From Reinekea thalattae (GTDB lineage Bacteria; Pseudomonadota; Gammaproteobacteria; Pseudomonadales; Natronospirillaceae): 64,000 bases of DNA. A program made the translations under genes and the position numbers. The stretch spans positions 620,001 through 684,000 of the forward strand of contig NZ_VKAD01000001.1 in the NCBI RefSeq assembly GCF_008041945.1, read 5' to 3'. Below the pieces are notes generated by a model. It worked only from the letters and a program-made list of their open reading frames with translations. It did not search any database and was not told the DNA's origin. Shown here one piece after another: positions 54,399 to 64,000 of this stretch. How positions within the stretch are numbered: the stretch's first letter is position 1; the number at the start of each line of letters is the position of its first letter.

Positions 54399-55790
54399 CT
54401 ATAGATGAGACTCGGCAAACGCTGCCAAGCGGCTACGGGCAACCGACTGTAACGTGATTGCGCCACCGTGACTAAAGCCTTTAAAGCGCTCACTTAAATA
54501 GGTTAGCCCCGAACTTGTCGCCCCTAGATAAGGCGTATCTATTTGAGCGAGATTACCCAAACAGACGACCTTTGTGCCTTCACCGGCACGGGTAACCAAT
54601 GTTTTCACCTGATGCGGCGTTAGGTTTTGCGCTTCATCGACAATCAAAAAGGTTTGCTGAAAACTACGACCACGCACAAAGTTCAAACTCTTAAATTGCA
54701 GCGGAACTTTTGAACCAACATAGTCTTCACTGCTGCCTGGGTCGAAATCTTCTGAATGCAGCGCCTCTAAATTATCGGTAAAAGCACCCAACCAAGGCTG
54801 CATTTTTTCAGCTTCGGTTCCCGGTAAAAAACCAATATCTTCGTCTAAGCCTCGCGTACTTCGAGTCGCTAAAATACGCTTATAGTCTTTGGTTTCCATG
54901 GTCTGTTCTAAAGCGCACGCCAATGCAAGAATGGTTTTACCGCTACCGGCAGCACCATTGATAGCCACCAAGTCGATTTCTGGGTCAAACAATAAATACA
55001 TCGCCATCGCCTGATAGATATCACGCGGGCTCATACCCCACGCTTTTTGACGCATCAATAGGCCGGTATTTAATAATTCGATGGCGTAATTTTCACCGTC
55101 CTCTTTATAAATACGGCAGACAAATTCTTTGTCATCAAAAATAAACTGATTAACGTAAGCTTGGCGTGGCAAGATTTTCTGTAACGTTTCTTTGGCTACT
55201 ACATGATATTTATTACCAGAAACGCTTTGCGGCTCGACTTTTTCCAGCTGCTCCCAAAAGCTGCCTTCAATATGGTGATAACCAGTGGAAAGCGATTCTA
55301 AATCAGAGATTAACTGGTCGTTATGATAATCGTCAGCCAATAAGCCACTGCCGCGCGCCTTCAACCTCATGTTGATATCTTTGGTCACTAACACGACTTC
55401 TCTTTCAACGGCGCGCTGTTTCAAAAACATCAGGTCATTGATAATCAAATTATCATTACTGGTCGGAGATAAAGAACCGGTGTCACTTTTCGACGCCATT
55501 AAAATTGTGATGTTGCCCTGCTCGCTGCCGTCTGGCCGGATAAGCGGAACACCTGCAATGACTTCTTCGGGGGAGGCACTGCCAACCAGTGCATCGATTG
55601 TTCGAACGGCTTGACGAGCGTCTGCCGCGACTGAAGAGCTACCAACCTTTAGCTTATCTAACTCTTCAAGGACTACCATGGGGATCAGAACTTGGTGTTC
55701 TTCAAATTTGAATACTGCATTTGGGTCGTGAATTAAAACATTCGTGTCCAGCGCATAAGTGCGGATAGTAGACGTCCCAATTTGTGTCAT
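54399..55790 (-). CDS. PIN-PhoH family ATPase/nuclease
   Basis: A 463-residue cytoplasmic protein with an N-terminal PIN nuclease domain (TYALDTNVLIHDPNAVF, then VVLEELDKLK and VLVTKDINMRLKA supplying acidic residues) and a C-terminal PhoH-type P-loop ATPase (INGAAGSGKTILALAC, LIVDEAQNLTPHQV). This is the PhoH2/YlaK class, linked to RNA unwinding and cleavage in some bacteria. Two ATGs are possible: 55814 lacks a ribosome site, while 55790 (MTQIGTSTIRTY) has GAGG upstream and is chosen. No operon partners. Confidence 0.92.
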   Translation of the reverse strand: MTQIGTSTIRTYALDTNVLIHDPNAVFKFEEHQVLIPMVVLEELDKLKVGSSSVAADARQAVRTIDALVGSASPEEVIAGVPLIRPDGSEQGNITILMASKSDTGSLSPTSNDNLIINDLMFLKQRAVEREVVLVTKDINMRLKARGSGLLADDYHNDQLISDLESLSTGYHHIEGSFWEQLEKVEPQSVSGNKYHVVAKETLQKILPRQAYVNQFIFDDKEFVCRIYKEDGENYAIELLNTGLLMRQKAWGMSPRDIYQAMAMYLLFDPEIDLVAINGAAGSGKTILALACALEQTMETKDYKRILATRSTRGLDEDIGFLPGTEAEKMQPWLGAFTDNLEALHSEDFDPGSSEDYVGSKVPLQFKSLNFVRGRSFQQTFLIVDEAQNLTPHQVKTLVTRAGEGTKVVCLGNLAQIDTPYLGATSSGLTYLSERFKGFSHGGAITLQSVARSRLAAFAESHL

Positions 55791-56193
55791 ATACAAATCC
55801 TCTAACAATTTCATTGTTATGGTGAGTTAATGTGGTTGTAACTACGAAATAGCTCCTCCTTAGCGATGATTGGGTTCAACAGCCGTTCATTTAAATAGCA
55901 ATCAAAACTGGATCTAACGCTCCAATCCTTAAGTTGCTGGTCTCCTTTATAGCGCTCTAAAGCCTAGCTTGGCAACAGCAGAATTAGAATAAATCGATGA
56001 ATAGCTGGCTTTTGCCTTTACCTGCAGGCAAGAAGAAATCGCGCCACACCAATCGAGCATTTTTTAACCAATACAGCTGCGATACAGCCAACGCCAGCAG
56101 CTTTTTATTCAGCATAGTCCAGCTGTAATTTAAACGCGACACAGGTATTATGCTCGCTTTATGTAGCCACTCTATTCTATTAACAGGTCTACC
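55791..56193. other. Divergent gap between the PIN-PhoH gene and pabB
   Basis: About 400 bp. The only frame worth noting is the short minus-strand one at 55984-56115 (see separate entry). A TATTAT at 56147-56152 on the plus strand could be the pabB -10. No RNA or repeat is visible. Confidence 0.45.
55984..56115 (-). CDS. Possible 43-residue small protein
   Basis: An ATG-initiated frame encodes a basic, aromatic-rich chain beginning MLNKKLLALAVSQLYWLKNA, then LVWRDFFLPAGKGKSQLFIDLF. The composition looks protein-like, with amphipathic and hydrophobic periodicity. However, no Shine-Dalgarno is evident, the frame is open for some codons upstream of the ATG, and I recognise no family. It could be a real small membrane-associated protein or a relic. 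Confidence 0.3.
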   Translation of the reverse strand: MLNKKLLALAVSQLYWLKNARLVWRDFFLPAGKGKSQLFIDLF

Positions 56194-57618
56194 GTGCTGT
56201 CGTTATCCATCCCTTATTTCTCTCAACCTATCCAACTGATTAAAGAAACGCATCAAATGGATGGGCTTATCTGGTTCCATCAGGGCGGTGGCGAGAGCTC
56301 TAACAAAGAATGGTTTTCTGCTTGGCCAGAGTCGACCTACGAGTACCTCGGTAATGGCAGCACTCGAGTCACAAGCTATCAGGGCGATGTTGAATACTGC
56401 AATGGCGACTTTTTTAATCTACTGAAAAAACGCTACCCTCTTCATACTGTTGACGATGAGCTAAAAGCAACTGCCTCGCCATTTGAACAGGGAGTGCTCG
56501 CTGGGCACCTAAATTATGATTTAGGTTTAGAGCTGCTCAATATTAGCTCTCGGCATTTAAGTATCGATGAGACGTCAAACAATGACACCAGCAACCAAAA
56601 GCCACTCGCCGTCGTTGGCGATTACCGCTGGGTTTGCGAGTTTGATCACGTACAAAAAAAAGCCTGTATCTATATTGCAGTCAACTGCCCAGCTGCTATT
56701 ACACATAAAGTTAAGCAACTGGCAGAACAGTTAAATCAACCAGCAGATACTGGCAGCCCGGATGCCCCCAACGCTCAAACAGCTGCTCACTGGCAATCGG
56801 CTATGAGCTTTGAGCACTATCAATACGCCTTTGACACTATTCAGAATTATCTGATTGAGGGTGATATTTACCAAGCCAACCTAACGCGCCAATGGCAAAC
56901 AACAACCCAGCTTTCCGATTGGGCGATTTATCAACCCTTAGTCGAGCAGATGCCAGCGCCCTTTTCGGTGTTCCATCGCAGCCCGCTGTCTTCCTTGCTA
57001 AGCGTTTCACCGGAGCGCTTTATTCAAATCCGTAAACAACAAATTGTAACCCAGCCAATTAAAGGCACGCGCCCACGCGGTGCTGATGCAATACAGGATC
57101 AAGCATTTAAAGCAGAACTAGAAAACAGCGAAAAAGACAAAGCCGAAAACCTGATGATTGTCGATTTATTAAGGAACGACATCGCCAAAAGCGCCAAGCC
57201 TGGCAGTGTTCAAGTAGACAAGCTGTTTGAATTGCAAAGCTTTAAAAATGTACATCATTTGGTTAGTTCTATCAGCGCGACATTGGCACAGAACACTCAT
57301 CCTCTGGATGTACTTAAAGCGGCGTTTCCTGGTGGCTCGATTACCGGCGCACCTAAAAAGCGAGCTATGGAGATCATAGATGAGCTGGAAACCACTCATC
57401 GAGGCGCCTATTGCGGCAGTGCTTTTTATCTAACAGCCAATGGTGATTTAGATAGCAATATACTTATTCGCAGCTGCGTGCTCGAGAACAATCACCTCGT
57501 TTGCAGTGGTGGCGGCGGCATTGTAGTAGATAGCCAACTGGAAGATGAATTTAATGAAAGCTTCGTAAAAGTAAAAAAAATACTCCAAACAATCGCCCCA
57601 GTAACTGAGGAGCGTTAA
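56194..57618 (+). CDS. pabB: Aminodeoxychorismate synthase component I PabB
   Basis: PabB aminates chorismate to 4-amino-4-deoxychorismate for folate synthesis, with ammonia from the PabA glutaminase. The 474-residue chorismate-binding protein has GDIYQANLTRQW, SVSPERFIQIR, QPIKGTRPRGAD, ENLMIVDLLRNDIAKSAKPG (in part) and AFPGGSITGAPKKRAMEI. The PIKGT lysine motif distinguishes PabB from TrpE. It starts at GTG (56194-56196) with AGG eight bases upstream. In Pseudomonas thrH and cysH lie close by; here cysH follows directly. Confidence 0.94.
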   Translation: MLSLSIPYFSQPIQLIKETHQMDGLIWFHQGGGESSNKEWFSAWPESTYEYLGNGSTRVTSYQGDVEYCNGDFFNLLKKRYPLHTVDDELKATASPFEQGVLAGHLNYDLGLELLNISSRHLSIDETSNNDTSNQKPLAVVGDYRWVCEFDHVQKKACIYIAVNCPAAITHKVKQLAEQLNQPADTGSPDAPNAQTAAHWQSAMSFEHYQYAFDTIQNYLIEGDIYQANLTRQWQTTTQLSDWAIYQPLVEQMPAPFSVFHRSPLSSLLSVSPERFIQIRKQQIVTQPIKGTRPRGADAIQDQAFKAELENSEKDKAENLMIVDLLRNDIAKSAKPGSVQVDKLFELQSFKNVHHLVSSISATLAQNTHPLDVLKAAFPGGSITGAPKKRAMEIIDELETTHRGAYCGSAFYLTANGDLDSNILIRSCVLENNHLVCSGGGGIVVDSQLEDEFNESFVKVKKILQTIAPVTEER

Positions 57619-57749
57619 ACAAAGAGGCGGCAATCAAAAGCCAATACGTTATTCCAAATGGTTATGCTATATCGTTATTTTATAATGTTATTTAACCTCT
57701 AGCATGGGCTATGATACCGTTCGCTTAACTTCATTATTAAATCACCCCT

Positions 57750-58466
57750 ATGACCGATCTAACCAGTTTACAGCTCGAACTTAGCGCCCTATCACCTCGC
57801 GACATTTTAAAAAAAGCCATTGCTGCACATGAGCAAATAGCACTCTCTTTTAGCGGTGCTGAGGATGTTGTGCTTGTCGATATGCTGGCAAAGCTAAAAC
57901 CTGAGGCGACGATTTTTACGCTGGATACTGGCCGTCTGCATTCAGAAACCTACCAGTTCATTGAAGACGTACGCAGCCATTACGGCATTCAAATTAAAGT
58001 TTATTCGCCTGAGCATAAGGCGCTGGAAGCATTTGTCGAAGAAAAGGGGTTATTCAGTTTTTACCGTGACGGCCATAGTGAATGTTGCGGTGTGCGTAAA
58101 ACATCCTCATTAAAGCGGGCGCTATTACCATTAGATGCTTGGATTACCGGACAACGAAAAGACCAAAGCCCGACTCGAACGTCGGTGCCTCATGTCGAAA
58201 AAGACCCAGTCTTTCAAGGTCGCGGCGACATTCTTTATAAATACAACCCATTAGCAAACTGGTCTTCAGAAGATGTTTGGAATTACATCCGAATGATGGA
58301 AATCCCCTACAACCCGTTGCATATGAAGGGTTATAAAAGTATCGGCTGTGAGCCTTGCACCAAACCGACATTGCCAAACCAGCACGAACGTGAAGGTCGC
58401 TGGTGGTGGGAAGAAGCGACTCATAAGGAATGCGGCTTACACGCTGGTAACCTAAGCGCTTCTTAA
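57750..58466 (+). CDS. cysH: Assimilatory adenylyl-sulfate (APS) reductase, 4Fe-4S type
   Basis: A 238-residue thiol-dependent reductase making sulfite. The P-loop-like [13 protein letters not shown] and [11 protein letters not shown] motifs mark the family. The cluster cysteines are C112-C113 and C200-x2-C203, and the catalytic cysteine is C228 in KECGLH. The CC/CxxC pattern indicates the iron-sulfur APS reductase class, rather than the PAPS reductase of E. coli, which lacks it. The product feeds cysI at 43.0 kb. cysB lies just downstream, convergent, as recalled from Pseudomonas. Confidence 0.94.
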   Translation: MTDLTSLQLELSALSPRDILKKAIAAHEQIALSFSGAEDVVLVDMLAKLKPEATIFTLDTGRLHSETYQFIEDVRSHYGIQIKVYSPEHKALEAFVEEKGLFSFYRDGHSECCGVRKTSSLKRALLPLDAWITGQRKDQSPTRTSVPHVEKDPVFQGRGDILYKYNPLANWSSEDVWNYIRMMEIPYNPLHMKGYKSIGCEPCTKPTLPNQHEREGRWWWEEATHKECGLHAGNLSAS

Positions 58467-58489
58467 AAACAGACTGGCTAGATTAGCCT

Positions 58490-59527
<1,038 letters not shown>

Positions 59528-59782
59528 TTATTCAGGCTTTATTATGACTCGTGCCTGCACGCACAAAAAATAGATGAGCCTCATCGCTTCAGGATAGCGG
59601 CTGTTTTAATCTGCTGCTGTTCATCCTAATGCATAAAACAGTCTCATGACTATCTTCACACTAGATTCTATCGAAGAAAGCCCTTACCCTTCAATTAAGT
59701 TATATAAATATTAGTAACTATTCTTTTTAGAAATACACTGATCAGGTTACATTAGCTTCCAATTTAGGCACATTTCTGGGAT

Positions 59783-60562
59783 ATGGACATGCTGACATAC
59801 GCAGCAACTGGCGCAATCATCGGCTTAATTATTGGTATCACCGGTGTAGGTGGCGGTGCTTTAATGACGCCAGCGTTACTTTTTTTTGGTTTCCCCGCTC
59901 ACATTGCTGTTGGTACCGACCTTTGGTATGCCGCACTAACTAAAACGTCTGGCTTATGGACTCACCATAAAAAGAATCATATCCGCTGGCGCATAGCCCT
60001 TAACATGGCCACAGGTAGCTTACCGGCAGCCATTCTAACAGGTGTCGTGCTTTCCATTTGGTTTGGCGACGCCCAGAGTTACGGCCATATTTTGAAGTCT
60101 GCACTGGGCTTTATGCTTATCGTTACCGCTGTCATGCTTATTTTGCGTTCATACCTATCAAAAACCATAGGCGCTCGTGGCCAAACAGATACAGAAGCGA
60201 GCAATCTATTTTCAATTAAACTGATTTTAGTCGGCGTATTACTCGGCATTTTAGTAACACTTAGCTCAGTGGGCGCTGGCGCTGTAGGCACCGCTGTTTT
60301 GATGATGCTTTACCCACGACTATTGCCCAAAGAGATTGTCGGTACCGACATTGCTCATGCCGTGCCGTTAACCTTTATTGCCGGTCTGATTCATTTACAC
60401 CTAGGTAATGTTAACTTTACTTTATTGGCTGCCCTATTAATTGGCTCGATTCCAGCCATTAATATTGGTGCCATGATTTCCAGCAGCATCCCAGCAAGGT
60501 ACCTAAACCCAGCACTAGCAAGCCTATTACTGCTACTAGGGCTACGTTATGCACTATTTTAA
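59783..60562 (+). CDS. TauE/SafE family sulfite/anion exporter-like membrane protein
   Basis: A 259-residue inner-membrane protein with about seven to eight hydrophobic segments. The family motif IGITGVGGGALMTPALLFFGFPAH (in part) occupies residues 17-40 and is mirrored by VGVLLGILVTLSSVGAGAVG in the second half, the internal duplication typical of TauE/SafE. Some members export sulfite or sulfoacetate; location beside cysB and cysH suggests a sulfur anion, but this is inference. ATG 59783 and the in-frame ATG 59789 are both possible. Confidence 0.87.
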   Translation: MDMLTYAATGAIIGLIIGITGVGGGALMTPALLFFGFPAHIAVGTDLWYAALTKTSGLWTHHKKNHIRWRIALNMATGSLPAAILTGVVLSIWFGDAQSYGHILKSALGFMLIVTAVMLILRSYLSKTIGARGQTDTEASNLFSIKLILVGVLLGILVTLSSVGAGAVGTAVLMMLYPRLLPKEIVGTDIAHAVPLTFIAGLIHLHLGNVNFTLLAALLIGSIPAINIGAMISSSIPARYLNPALASLLLLLGLRYALF

Positions 60563-60653
60563 ACACTAATATTCATCGTTTATTAACTGTCTAATAAAGG
60601 CACGAAGTAAACTTAAGTTTACAGCATGTACAGATATTATTACCTAGGATAGT

Positions 60654-61751
60654 ATGGCGTCACATCCACAGCTTGATAGTGAACGCAGCATGTTCAGCAC
60701 AGAGAATTTAAACATCGAAAACCAAGAAGTTCTGATCACCCCATCAGATATAAAAAAACAGATTCCCGTTTCGGAAGCCGCCAATAAAACCATCACCGAA
60801 GGCCGTAAAGCAGTACGTGATATTTTAGACCGCAAAGACAATCGACTTATGGTTGTCATTGGCCCTTGCTCTATCCATGACCCAGAAGCGGCCTTGGATT
60901 ATGCTCGCCGATTGAAAAAGCTCAGCGACGAAGTCAGCGACACCCTACTATTGGTGATGCGGGTTTATTTTGAAAAGCCTCGTACCACGACAGGCTGGAA
61001 AGGCTTAATTAACGACCCTTACATGGATGACTCGTTCAAAATTGCCGACGGCATTCAAATTGGTCGTAAGCTGCTAATGGATATTGCCGAAATCGGCTTA
61101 CCAACCGCAACAGAAGCGCTAGACCCTATTTCGCCACAGTACATTCAAGACCTCATCAGCTGGTCTGCAATTGGTGCACGTACAACAGAAAGTCAGACTC
61201 ACCGTGAAATGGCCAGCGGCCTTTCCTCTGCTGTTGGCTTTAAAAACGGTACCGATGGCAGCTTAGATGTCGCCATTAATGCGCTACAAAGTGTCTCGTC
61301 GCCGCACAACTTTTTAGGCATCAACACGCAAGGCCAAGTTTCTATTATCTCGACCAAGGGCAACCAATATGGTCATGTTGTTCTACGTGGCGGCGGCGGC
61401 AAGCCTAACTACGATTCGGTTTCGATTTCGTTATGTGAAGAACAGCTAAACAAAGCCAAGATTTTGCCAAACATCATGGTTGACTGTTCACACGCCAACT
61501 CGAATAAAGATCACAACTTACAGCCTCTTGTTGCCGATAACGTTGCCAACCAAATCACCGAAGGTAACACCTCGATTGTTGGCTTGATGATTGAAAGCAA
61601 CATCGTCGCCGGTAACCAAAGCATACCGAGTGATCTAAAAGAGCTAACCTACGGTCAGTCAGTTACGGATGCTTGTATTTCATGGGAAACGACCGAGTCG
61701 CTGATGAAATCGATGCGCGATAAAATCAAAGACAGCCTAGCTAAACGCTAA
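60654..61751 (+). CDS. 3-deoxy-7-phosphoheptulonate (DAHP) synthase, class I (AroF/G/H type)
   Basis: DAHP synthase commits PEP and erythrose-4-phosphate to the shikimate pathway. The 365-residue protein has the class I-alpha signatures [20 protein letters not shown] (20 shown), [20 protein letters not shown] (20 shown), [33 protein letters not shown] and [14 protein letters not shown] (metal ligands). Which amino acid feeds back on it cannot be read from the motifs, so no symbol is given. AGGAT precedes the ATG. A terminator separates it from lexA. Position near cysB and cysH matches Pseudomonas gene order from memory. Confidence 0.96.
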   Translation: MASHPQLDSERSMFSTENLNIENQEVLITPSDIKKQIPVSEAANKTITEGRKAVRDILDRKDNRLMVVIGPCSIHDPEAALDYARRLKKLSDEVSDTLLLVMRVYFEKPRTTTGWKGLINDPYMDDSFKIADGIQIGRKLLMDIAEIGLPTATEALDPISPQYIQDLISWSAIGARTTESQTHREMASGLSSAVGFKNGTDGSLDVAINALQSVSSPHNFLGINTQGQVSIISTKGNQYGHVVLRGGGGKPNYDSVSISLCEEQLNKAKILPNIMVDCSHANSNKDHNLQPLVADNVANQITEGNTSIVGLMIESNIVAGNQSIPSDLKELTYGQSVTDACISWETTESLMKSMRDKIKDSLAKR

Positions 61752-61785
61752 CCAAGCGACTCTGCTACAGATAACTGTTGTAAAT

Positions 61786-61812
61786 AAAAGGCCGACATTG
61801 TCGGCCTTTTTT
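61786..61812 (+). terminator. Rho-independent terminator of the DAHP synthase gene
   Basis: AAAAGGCCGA (61786-61795) pairs with TCGGCCTTTT (61801-61810), 5-nt loop, ending in a T-run. Confidence 0.92.
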
Positions 61813-61854
61813 ATGGCATCAATTATCCGCACTTTAGCTCGACGCGACTTTAAC

Positions 61855-61900
61855 TGCTGTATATCTTTACAGCTGGCACATACTGTATATAATCCTATGA
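61855..61900 (+). promoter_or_regulatory. lexA promoter with SOS box(es)
   Basis: -35 TTTACA (61866-61871), 16-bp spacer, perfect -10 TATAAT (61888-61893). Box 1 TGCTGTATATCTTTACAGCT (61855-61874) has perfect CTGT-N8-ACAG and covers the -35. A second, half-conserved box TACTGTATATAATCCTATGA (61881-61900) covers the -10, like the double operator of E. coli lexA. Confidence 0.88.
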
Positions 61901-61926
61901 CTGGACATTTTAACAGGCTTAAGATT

Positions 61927-62529
61927 ATGGAAAAGCTCACCGCGAGGCAGCAACAGGTTTTAGATGTCATCAAAGATCACATTGAAAAAACCGGCTACCC
62001 ACCAACCCGCGCCGAAATAGCAAAAGAGCTTGGCTTTAAATCGGCAAATGCAGCAGAAGAACACATCAAGGCACTGGCAAGAAAGCAACACATTGAAATT
62101 GTACAAGGCGCAAGCCGTGGCATTCGGCTGCCAGAGTCAGAATCTGGTATTCCTGTCATTGGTCGTGTTGCCGCAGGTTCGCCAGTACTGGCTGAAGAAC
62201 AAATTGCAGAATACGTTGACCTTCCTCGTAGCCTGTTTCAGCCAAATGCCGATTTCATGCTGCAAGTTCAGGGCTTAAGTATGAAAGATATTGGTATTTT
62301 AGAGGATGACCTTATTGCCGTTCACAAAACTACATCCGTGCGTAACGGTGATATTGTAGTGGCTCGTGTCGGTGACGATGTCACGGTAAAGCGCTACGAG
62401 AAAAAAGGCAGCATTGTTACGCTCTACCCAGAAAACGAAGATTTTGAGCCTATTGTGGTCAATCTAGCTGAAGAAGACTTTGCCATTGAAGGCCTTTATG
62501 TTGGCGTTATTCGACGCTCAATTCACTAG
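61927..62529 (+). CDS. lexA: LexA, SOS repressor
   Basis: LexA represses DNA-damage genes until RecA filaments trigger self-cleavage. From the ATG at 61927 it has 200 residues: an N-terminal winged helix ([37 protein letters not shown]), the cleavage site A83-G84 in VAAGSP, and the serine-lysine dyad S118 (GLSMKD) and K155 (VTVKRYEK). These numbers are one less than in E. coli LexA. The longer frame from 61798 runs through the promoter and is not used. Likely represses itself and sulA (45.2 kb). Confidence 0.98.
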   Translation: MEKLTARQQQVLDVIKDHIEKTGYPPTRAEIAKELGFKSANAAEEHIKALARKQHIEIVQGASRGIRLPESESGIPVIGRVAAGSPVLAEEQIAEYVDLPRSLFQPNADFMLQVQGLSMKDIGILEDDLIAVHKTTSVRNGDIVVARVGDDVTVKRYEKKGSIVTLYPENEDFEPIVVNLAEEDFAIEGLYVGVIRRSIH

Positions 62530-62571
62530 CCACAACCGACATTGATTAGGCTAACTTAGGTTAGCAGCTAC

Positions 62572-62600
62572 AAAAAAAGCCGCTTAATGCGGCTTTTTTT
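62572..62600 (+). terminator. Rho-independent terminator of lexA
   Basis: GCCGC/GCGGC stem (62579-62593) extended by an A-run and a T-run, 5-nt loop, 43 bp past the lexA stop. Confidence 0.9.
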
Positions 62601-62630
62601 ATTTGAGCAATTATTATAGTGAAGATCGTG

Positions 62631-62683
62631 TTTATTTAGTTGTCTTTATTAGTTGTCTTTATTAGTTGCCTTTACCAGCTGAC
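62631..62683. repeat. Four tandem units of 13-14 bp covering the dnaQ stop
   Basis: Units start at 62631 (14 bp), 62645, 62658 and 62671 (13 bp). TTTATTAGTTGTC and TTTATTAGTTGCC are nearly identical; the last, TTTACCAGCTGAC, contains the dnaQ TAA stop (62672-62674, minus strand) and the three codons before it. Confidence 0.75.
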
Positions 62684-63388
62684 TTCTTTATCGGCTTTAG
62701 CGCTGATCATTGCTAAAAATTCTTTATGTGCCGCCAACTCTTCAGCACTTGGCTGAACCTGAACAAGAGGCTTCTGCCCTTGAGTGTCGAGCACAGAAAG
62801 GTCAATCGCCGCCGTTTCATTAGCGTTCGTTTCAGATTCACCGAGCATCAAATCTGTCTGGCCACCGGTTAGGAACAGATAAACATCCGCCAGAATCTCA
62901 GAATCCAGTAATGCGCCGTGTAAGGTTCGATGCGAATTATCGATGCCATAACGCTTACACAATGCATCCAGCGACACCTTAGAGCCAGGATGCTTATCGC
63001 GTGCAATTTTTAATGTATCGATAACGCCACAAGCTGATTCCAGTGGCACAAAAGTCTGGCCCTGCTCTTTTGCAAAACGCTCAAATTCAGCGTTTAAAAA
63101 GCCCATATCGAAAGCGGCGTTATGAATAACTAGATCGGCACCTTCGAGCCATTGCCACAAACCAACAGCAATATCACGAAACTTAGGGCAATCTTTAACT
63201 CGTTCGTTGTCGATACCATGAACGGCCACTACCTCGGCAGGGATATCGCGTTCAGGGTTTATGTATTCATGATAATGGCGCCCAGTTAATTTACGCTCCA
63301 CCATTTCAACACAGCCGACCTCAACAATACGATCGCCTTTTTTGGGATTTAAACCCGTTGTCTCGGTATCTAAAATAACTAATCTCAT
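62672..63388 (-). CDS. dnaQ: DNA polymerase III epsilon subunit (3'-5' proofreading exonuclease)
   Basis: Epsilon proofreads replication within the Pol III core. Exonuclease motif I is VILDTETTGL (D7, E9), followed by VHGIDNERV, LVIHNAAFDMGFLN (motif II) and HRTLHGALLDSEILADVYL (motif III with the catalytic His/Asp). The C-terminal tail (about 185-238) would bind the alpha subunit; it includes PLVQVQPS but I do not see a certain clamp motif. At 238 residues it is close to E. coli (243). It follows rnhA by 12 bp on the same strand; in E. coli the two genes diverge. Confidence 0.95.
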   Translation of the reverse strand: MRLVILDTETTGLNPKKGDRIVEVGCVEMVERKLTGRHYHEYINPERDIPAEVVAVHGIDNERVKDCPKFRDIAVGLWQWLEGADLVIHNAAFDMGFLNAEFERFAKEQGQTFVPLESACGVIDTLKIARDKHPGSKVSLDALCKRYGIDNSHRTLHGALLDSEILADVYLFLTGGQTDLMLGESETNANETAAIDLSVLDTQGQKPLVQVQPSAEELAAHKEFLAMISAKADKEVSW

Positions 63389-63400
63389 GCGAGTTTATTT

Positions 63401-63844
63401 TTACCCCTTAAATTCATCCATCGCTTGGTTGGCAAGTTGATCGGCAACTTCATTATATTTGTCGCCCGCGTGCCCCTTTACCCAGCGCCAAGTCACCTTA
63501 TGCTGAGACATCATTTGATCGAGCTGCTGCCATAAATCCTGATTTTTTACTGGCTTGCGTGCGGCTGTCTTCCAACCGTTTTTCTTCCAGCCTTCGATCC
63601 ACTTAGTAATGCCTTGCTGAACATATTTTGAATCCGTATAGAGCTCGACACTGACTGGCTTTTTCAACGCTTTTAAACCTTCAATGGCAGCAGTTAACTC
63701 CATACGGTTATTGGTTGTGTCAGCTTCAGCGCCATAAAGTTTCTTTTCGCGCCCAGCCCAAATTAAGACTGTACCCCAACCACCAAGGCCAGGATTACCG
63801 CGACAACCACCGTCGGTGTATATCGTTACTGCTTTTTCACTCAC
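63401..63844 (-). CDS. rnhA: Ribonuclease HI
   Basis: RNase HI degrades RNA in RNA-DNA hybrids. The catalytic acids are D11 ([12 protein letters not shown]), E49 ([10 protein letters not shown]) and D71 (LYTDSKYV), with the basic handle [18 protein letters not shown] and [14 protein letters not shown] later. I choose the GTG at 63842-63844, preceded by GGGAG, giving 147 residues; a GTG at 63874 would add ten unlike residues. The chosen start overlaps the upstream methyltransferase stop by 8 bp. Confidence 0.95.
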   Translation of the reverse strand: MSEKAVTIYTDGGCRGNPGLGGWGTVLIWAGREKKLYGAEADTTNNRMELTAAIEGLKALKKPVSVELYTDSKYVQQGITKWIEGWKKNGWKTAARKPVKNQDLWQQLDQMMSQHKVTWRWVKGHAGDKYNEVADQLANQAMDEFKG

Positions 63845-64000
63845 TAGAAGACTCCCTCTTTGACGAACTGACACCCAGCGTGGTTTCTAAAACGCTTCTT
63901 TTTGAATTTCTTCGCAGCTCAGGGGGAAGCTTACCCAAAACCTGCTTATAACCGACCAATACATAAACCGCACCAAAAAATGGACATAGCTTTGTCAGCC
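63837..64000 (-). CDS. C-terminal end of a probable SAM-dependent methyltransferase (partial)
   Basis: The minus strand is open from the right edge to a TGA at 63837-63839. The 53 visible residues include [20 protein letters not shown] followed by [15 protein letters not shown] and a serine-rich end. This resembles the tail of the class I methyltransferase that precedes rnhA in Pseudomonas (PA1814 from memory), where a final beta-strand ends in YxLxAxKRV. No catalytic motif is within the window, so the assignment rests on position and tail pattern. It overlaps rnhA by 8 bp and is probably cotranscribed. Confidence 0.55.
   Translation of the reverse strand, partial: LTKLCPFFGAVYVLVGYKQVLGKLPPELRRNSKRSVLETTLGVSSSKRESSSE

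Noticed and set aside
54254-54457. A 67-residue plus-strand frame with an internal AAAGGAGG between uvrC and the PIN-PhoH gene
   Set aside because: It runs 59 bp into the end of the PIN-PhoH gene on the other strand, the AAAGGAGG lies inside the frame with no usable start after it, and composition is not protein-like.
61798-61926. 43-codon extension upstream of lexA
   Set aside because: It covers the promoter and LexA boxes; the family N-terminus begins at 61927.

Overview
This 64 kb window looks like chromosomal core DNA of a marine-type gammaproteobacterium close to the Pseudomonas/Oceanospirillales branch. The evidence is moderate GC, Kdo/lipid A/Lol envelope genes, an RMF, a 180-kDa NAD-glutamate dehydrogenase, and several gene blocks whose order I recall from Pseudomonas aeruginosa (rne-murB-ptp-kdsB-lpxK-exbD-exbB-comEC-lol; tig-clpP-clpX-lon-hupB-ppiD; rlmL-rmf-pyrD; pabB-cysH-cysB; uvrC-pgsA-tRNA Gly/Cys/Leu). 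Genus assignment (for example Reinekea/Saccharospirillaceae) is only a guess. No phage, transposon, CRISPR array or large island is visible.

Layout. 1-1.9 kb: the 3' two-thirds of rne. 2-4 kb: two accessory genes on the minus strand, an acidic serine-rich protein and a membrane-anchored metallo-beta-lactamase-fold protein that has lost its metal ligands. 4-12.7 kb: a minus-strand envelope block (murB, ptp, kdsB, lpxK, exbD/exbB, comEC, lolD, one lolC/E gene), followed by a divergent PilZ-like gene. 13.4-17.4 kb: dinG, kdsA, kdsC and a small HTH gene; kdsA, kdsC, kdsB and lpxK together give most of Kdo supply and lipid A phosphorylation. 17.4-26.3 kb: the proteostasis block ppiD, hupB, lon, clpX, clpP, tig, then tRNA-His/Arg/Pro. 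26.5-36 kb: folD, ppiB, lpxH, trmA, an ankyrin protein, rlmG, rlmKL, rmf, pyrD, DUF2835. 36.3-45.2 kb: a FadL-type porin, gdhB, cysI and its DUF934 partner. 45.2-51.1 kb: a more accessory stretch with SOS-controlled sulA, the cytosine operon codB-pucR-codA, a small secreted repeat protein, a hicAB toxin-antitoxin pair and an 18-copy heptanucleotide repeat next to its promoter. 51.2-64 kb: tRNA-Leu/Cys/Gly, pgsA, uvrC, a PIN-PhoH protein, pabB, cysH, cysB, a TauE/SafE exporter, a DAHP synthase, lexA, dnaQ, rnhA and the tail of a methyltransferase.

Functional links. cysI/DUF934, cysH, cysB and the TauE/SafE exporter form a sulfur-assimilation set; cysH has the cysteine pattern of an iron-sulfur APS reductase. 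LexA-type boxes precede both lexA and sulA, which lie about 16 kb apart instead of adjacent. Two tRNA operons have near-consensus promoters with GC-rich discriminators.

The least expected pattern is at gene ends. Four minus-strand genes (the serine-rich gene, dinG, cysB, dnaQ) have their stop codon inside a short tandem duplication (17, 20, about 21 and 13 bp units) that continues past the gene, and further degenerate short tandem repeats sit in other intergenic gaps. I think this is the best candidate here for something undescribed, together with the ligand-less ComEC-like protein.
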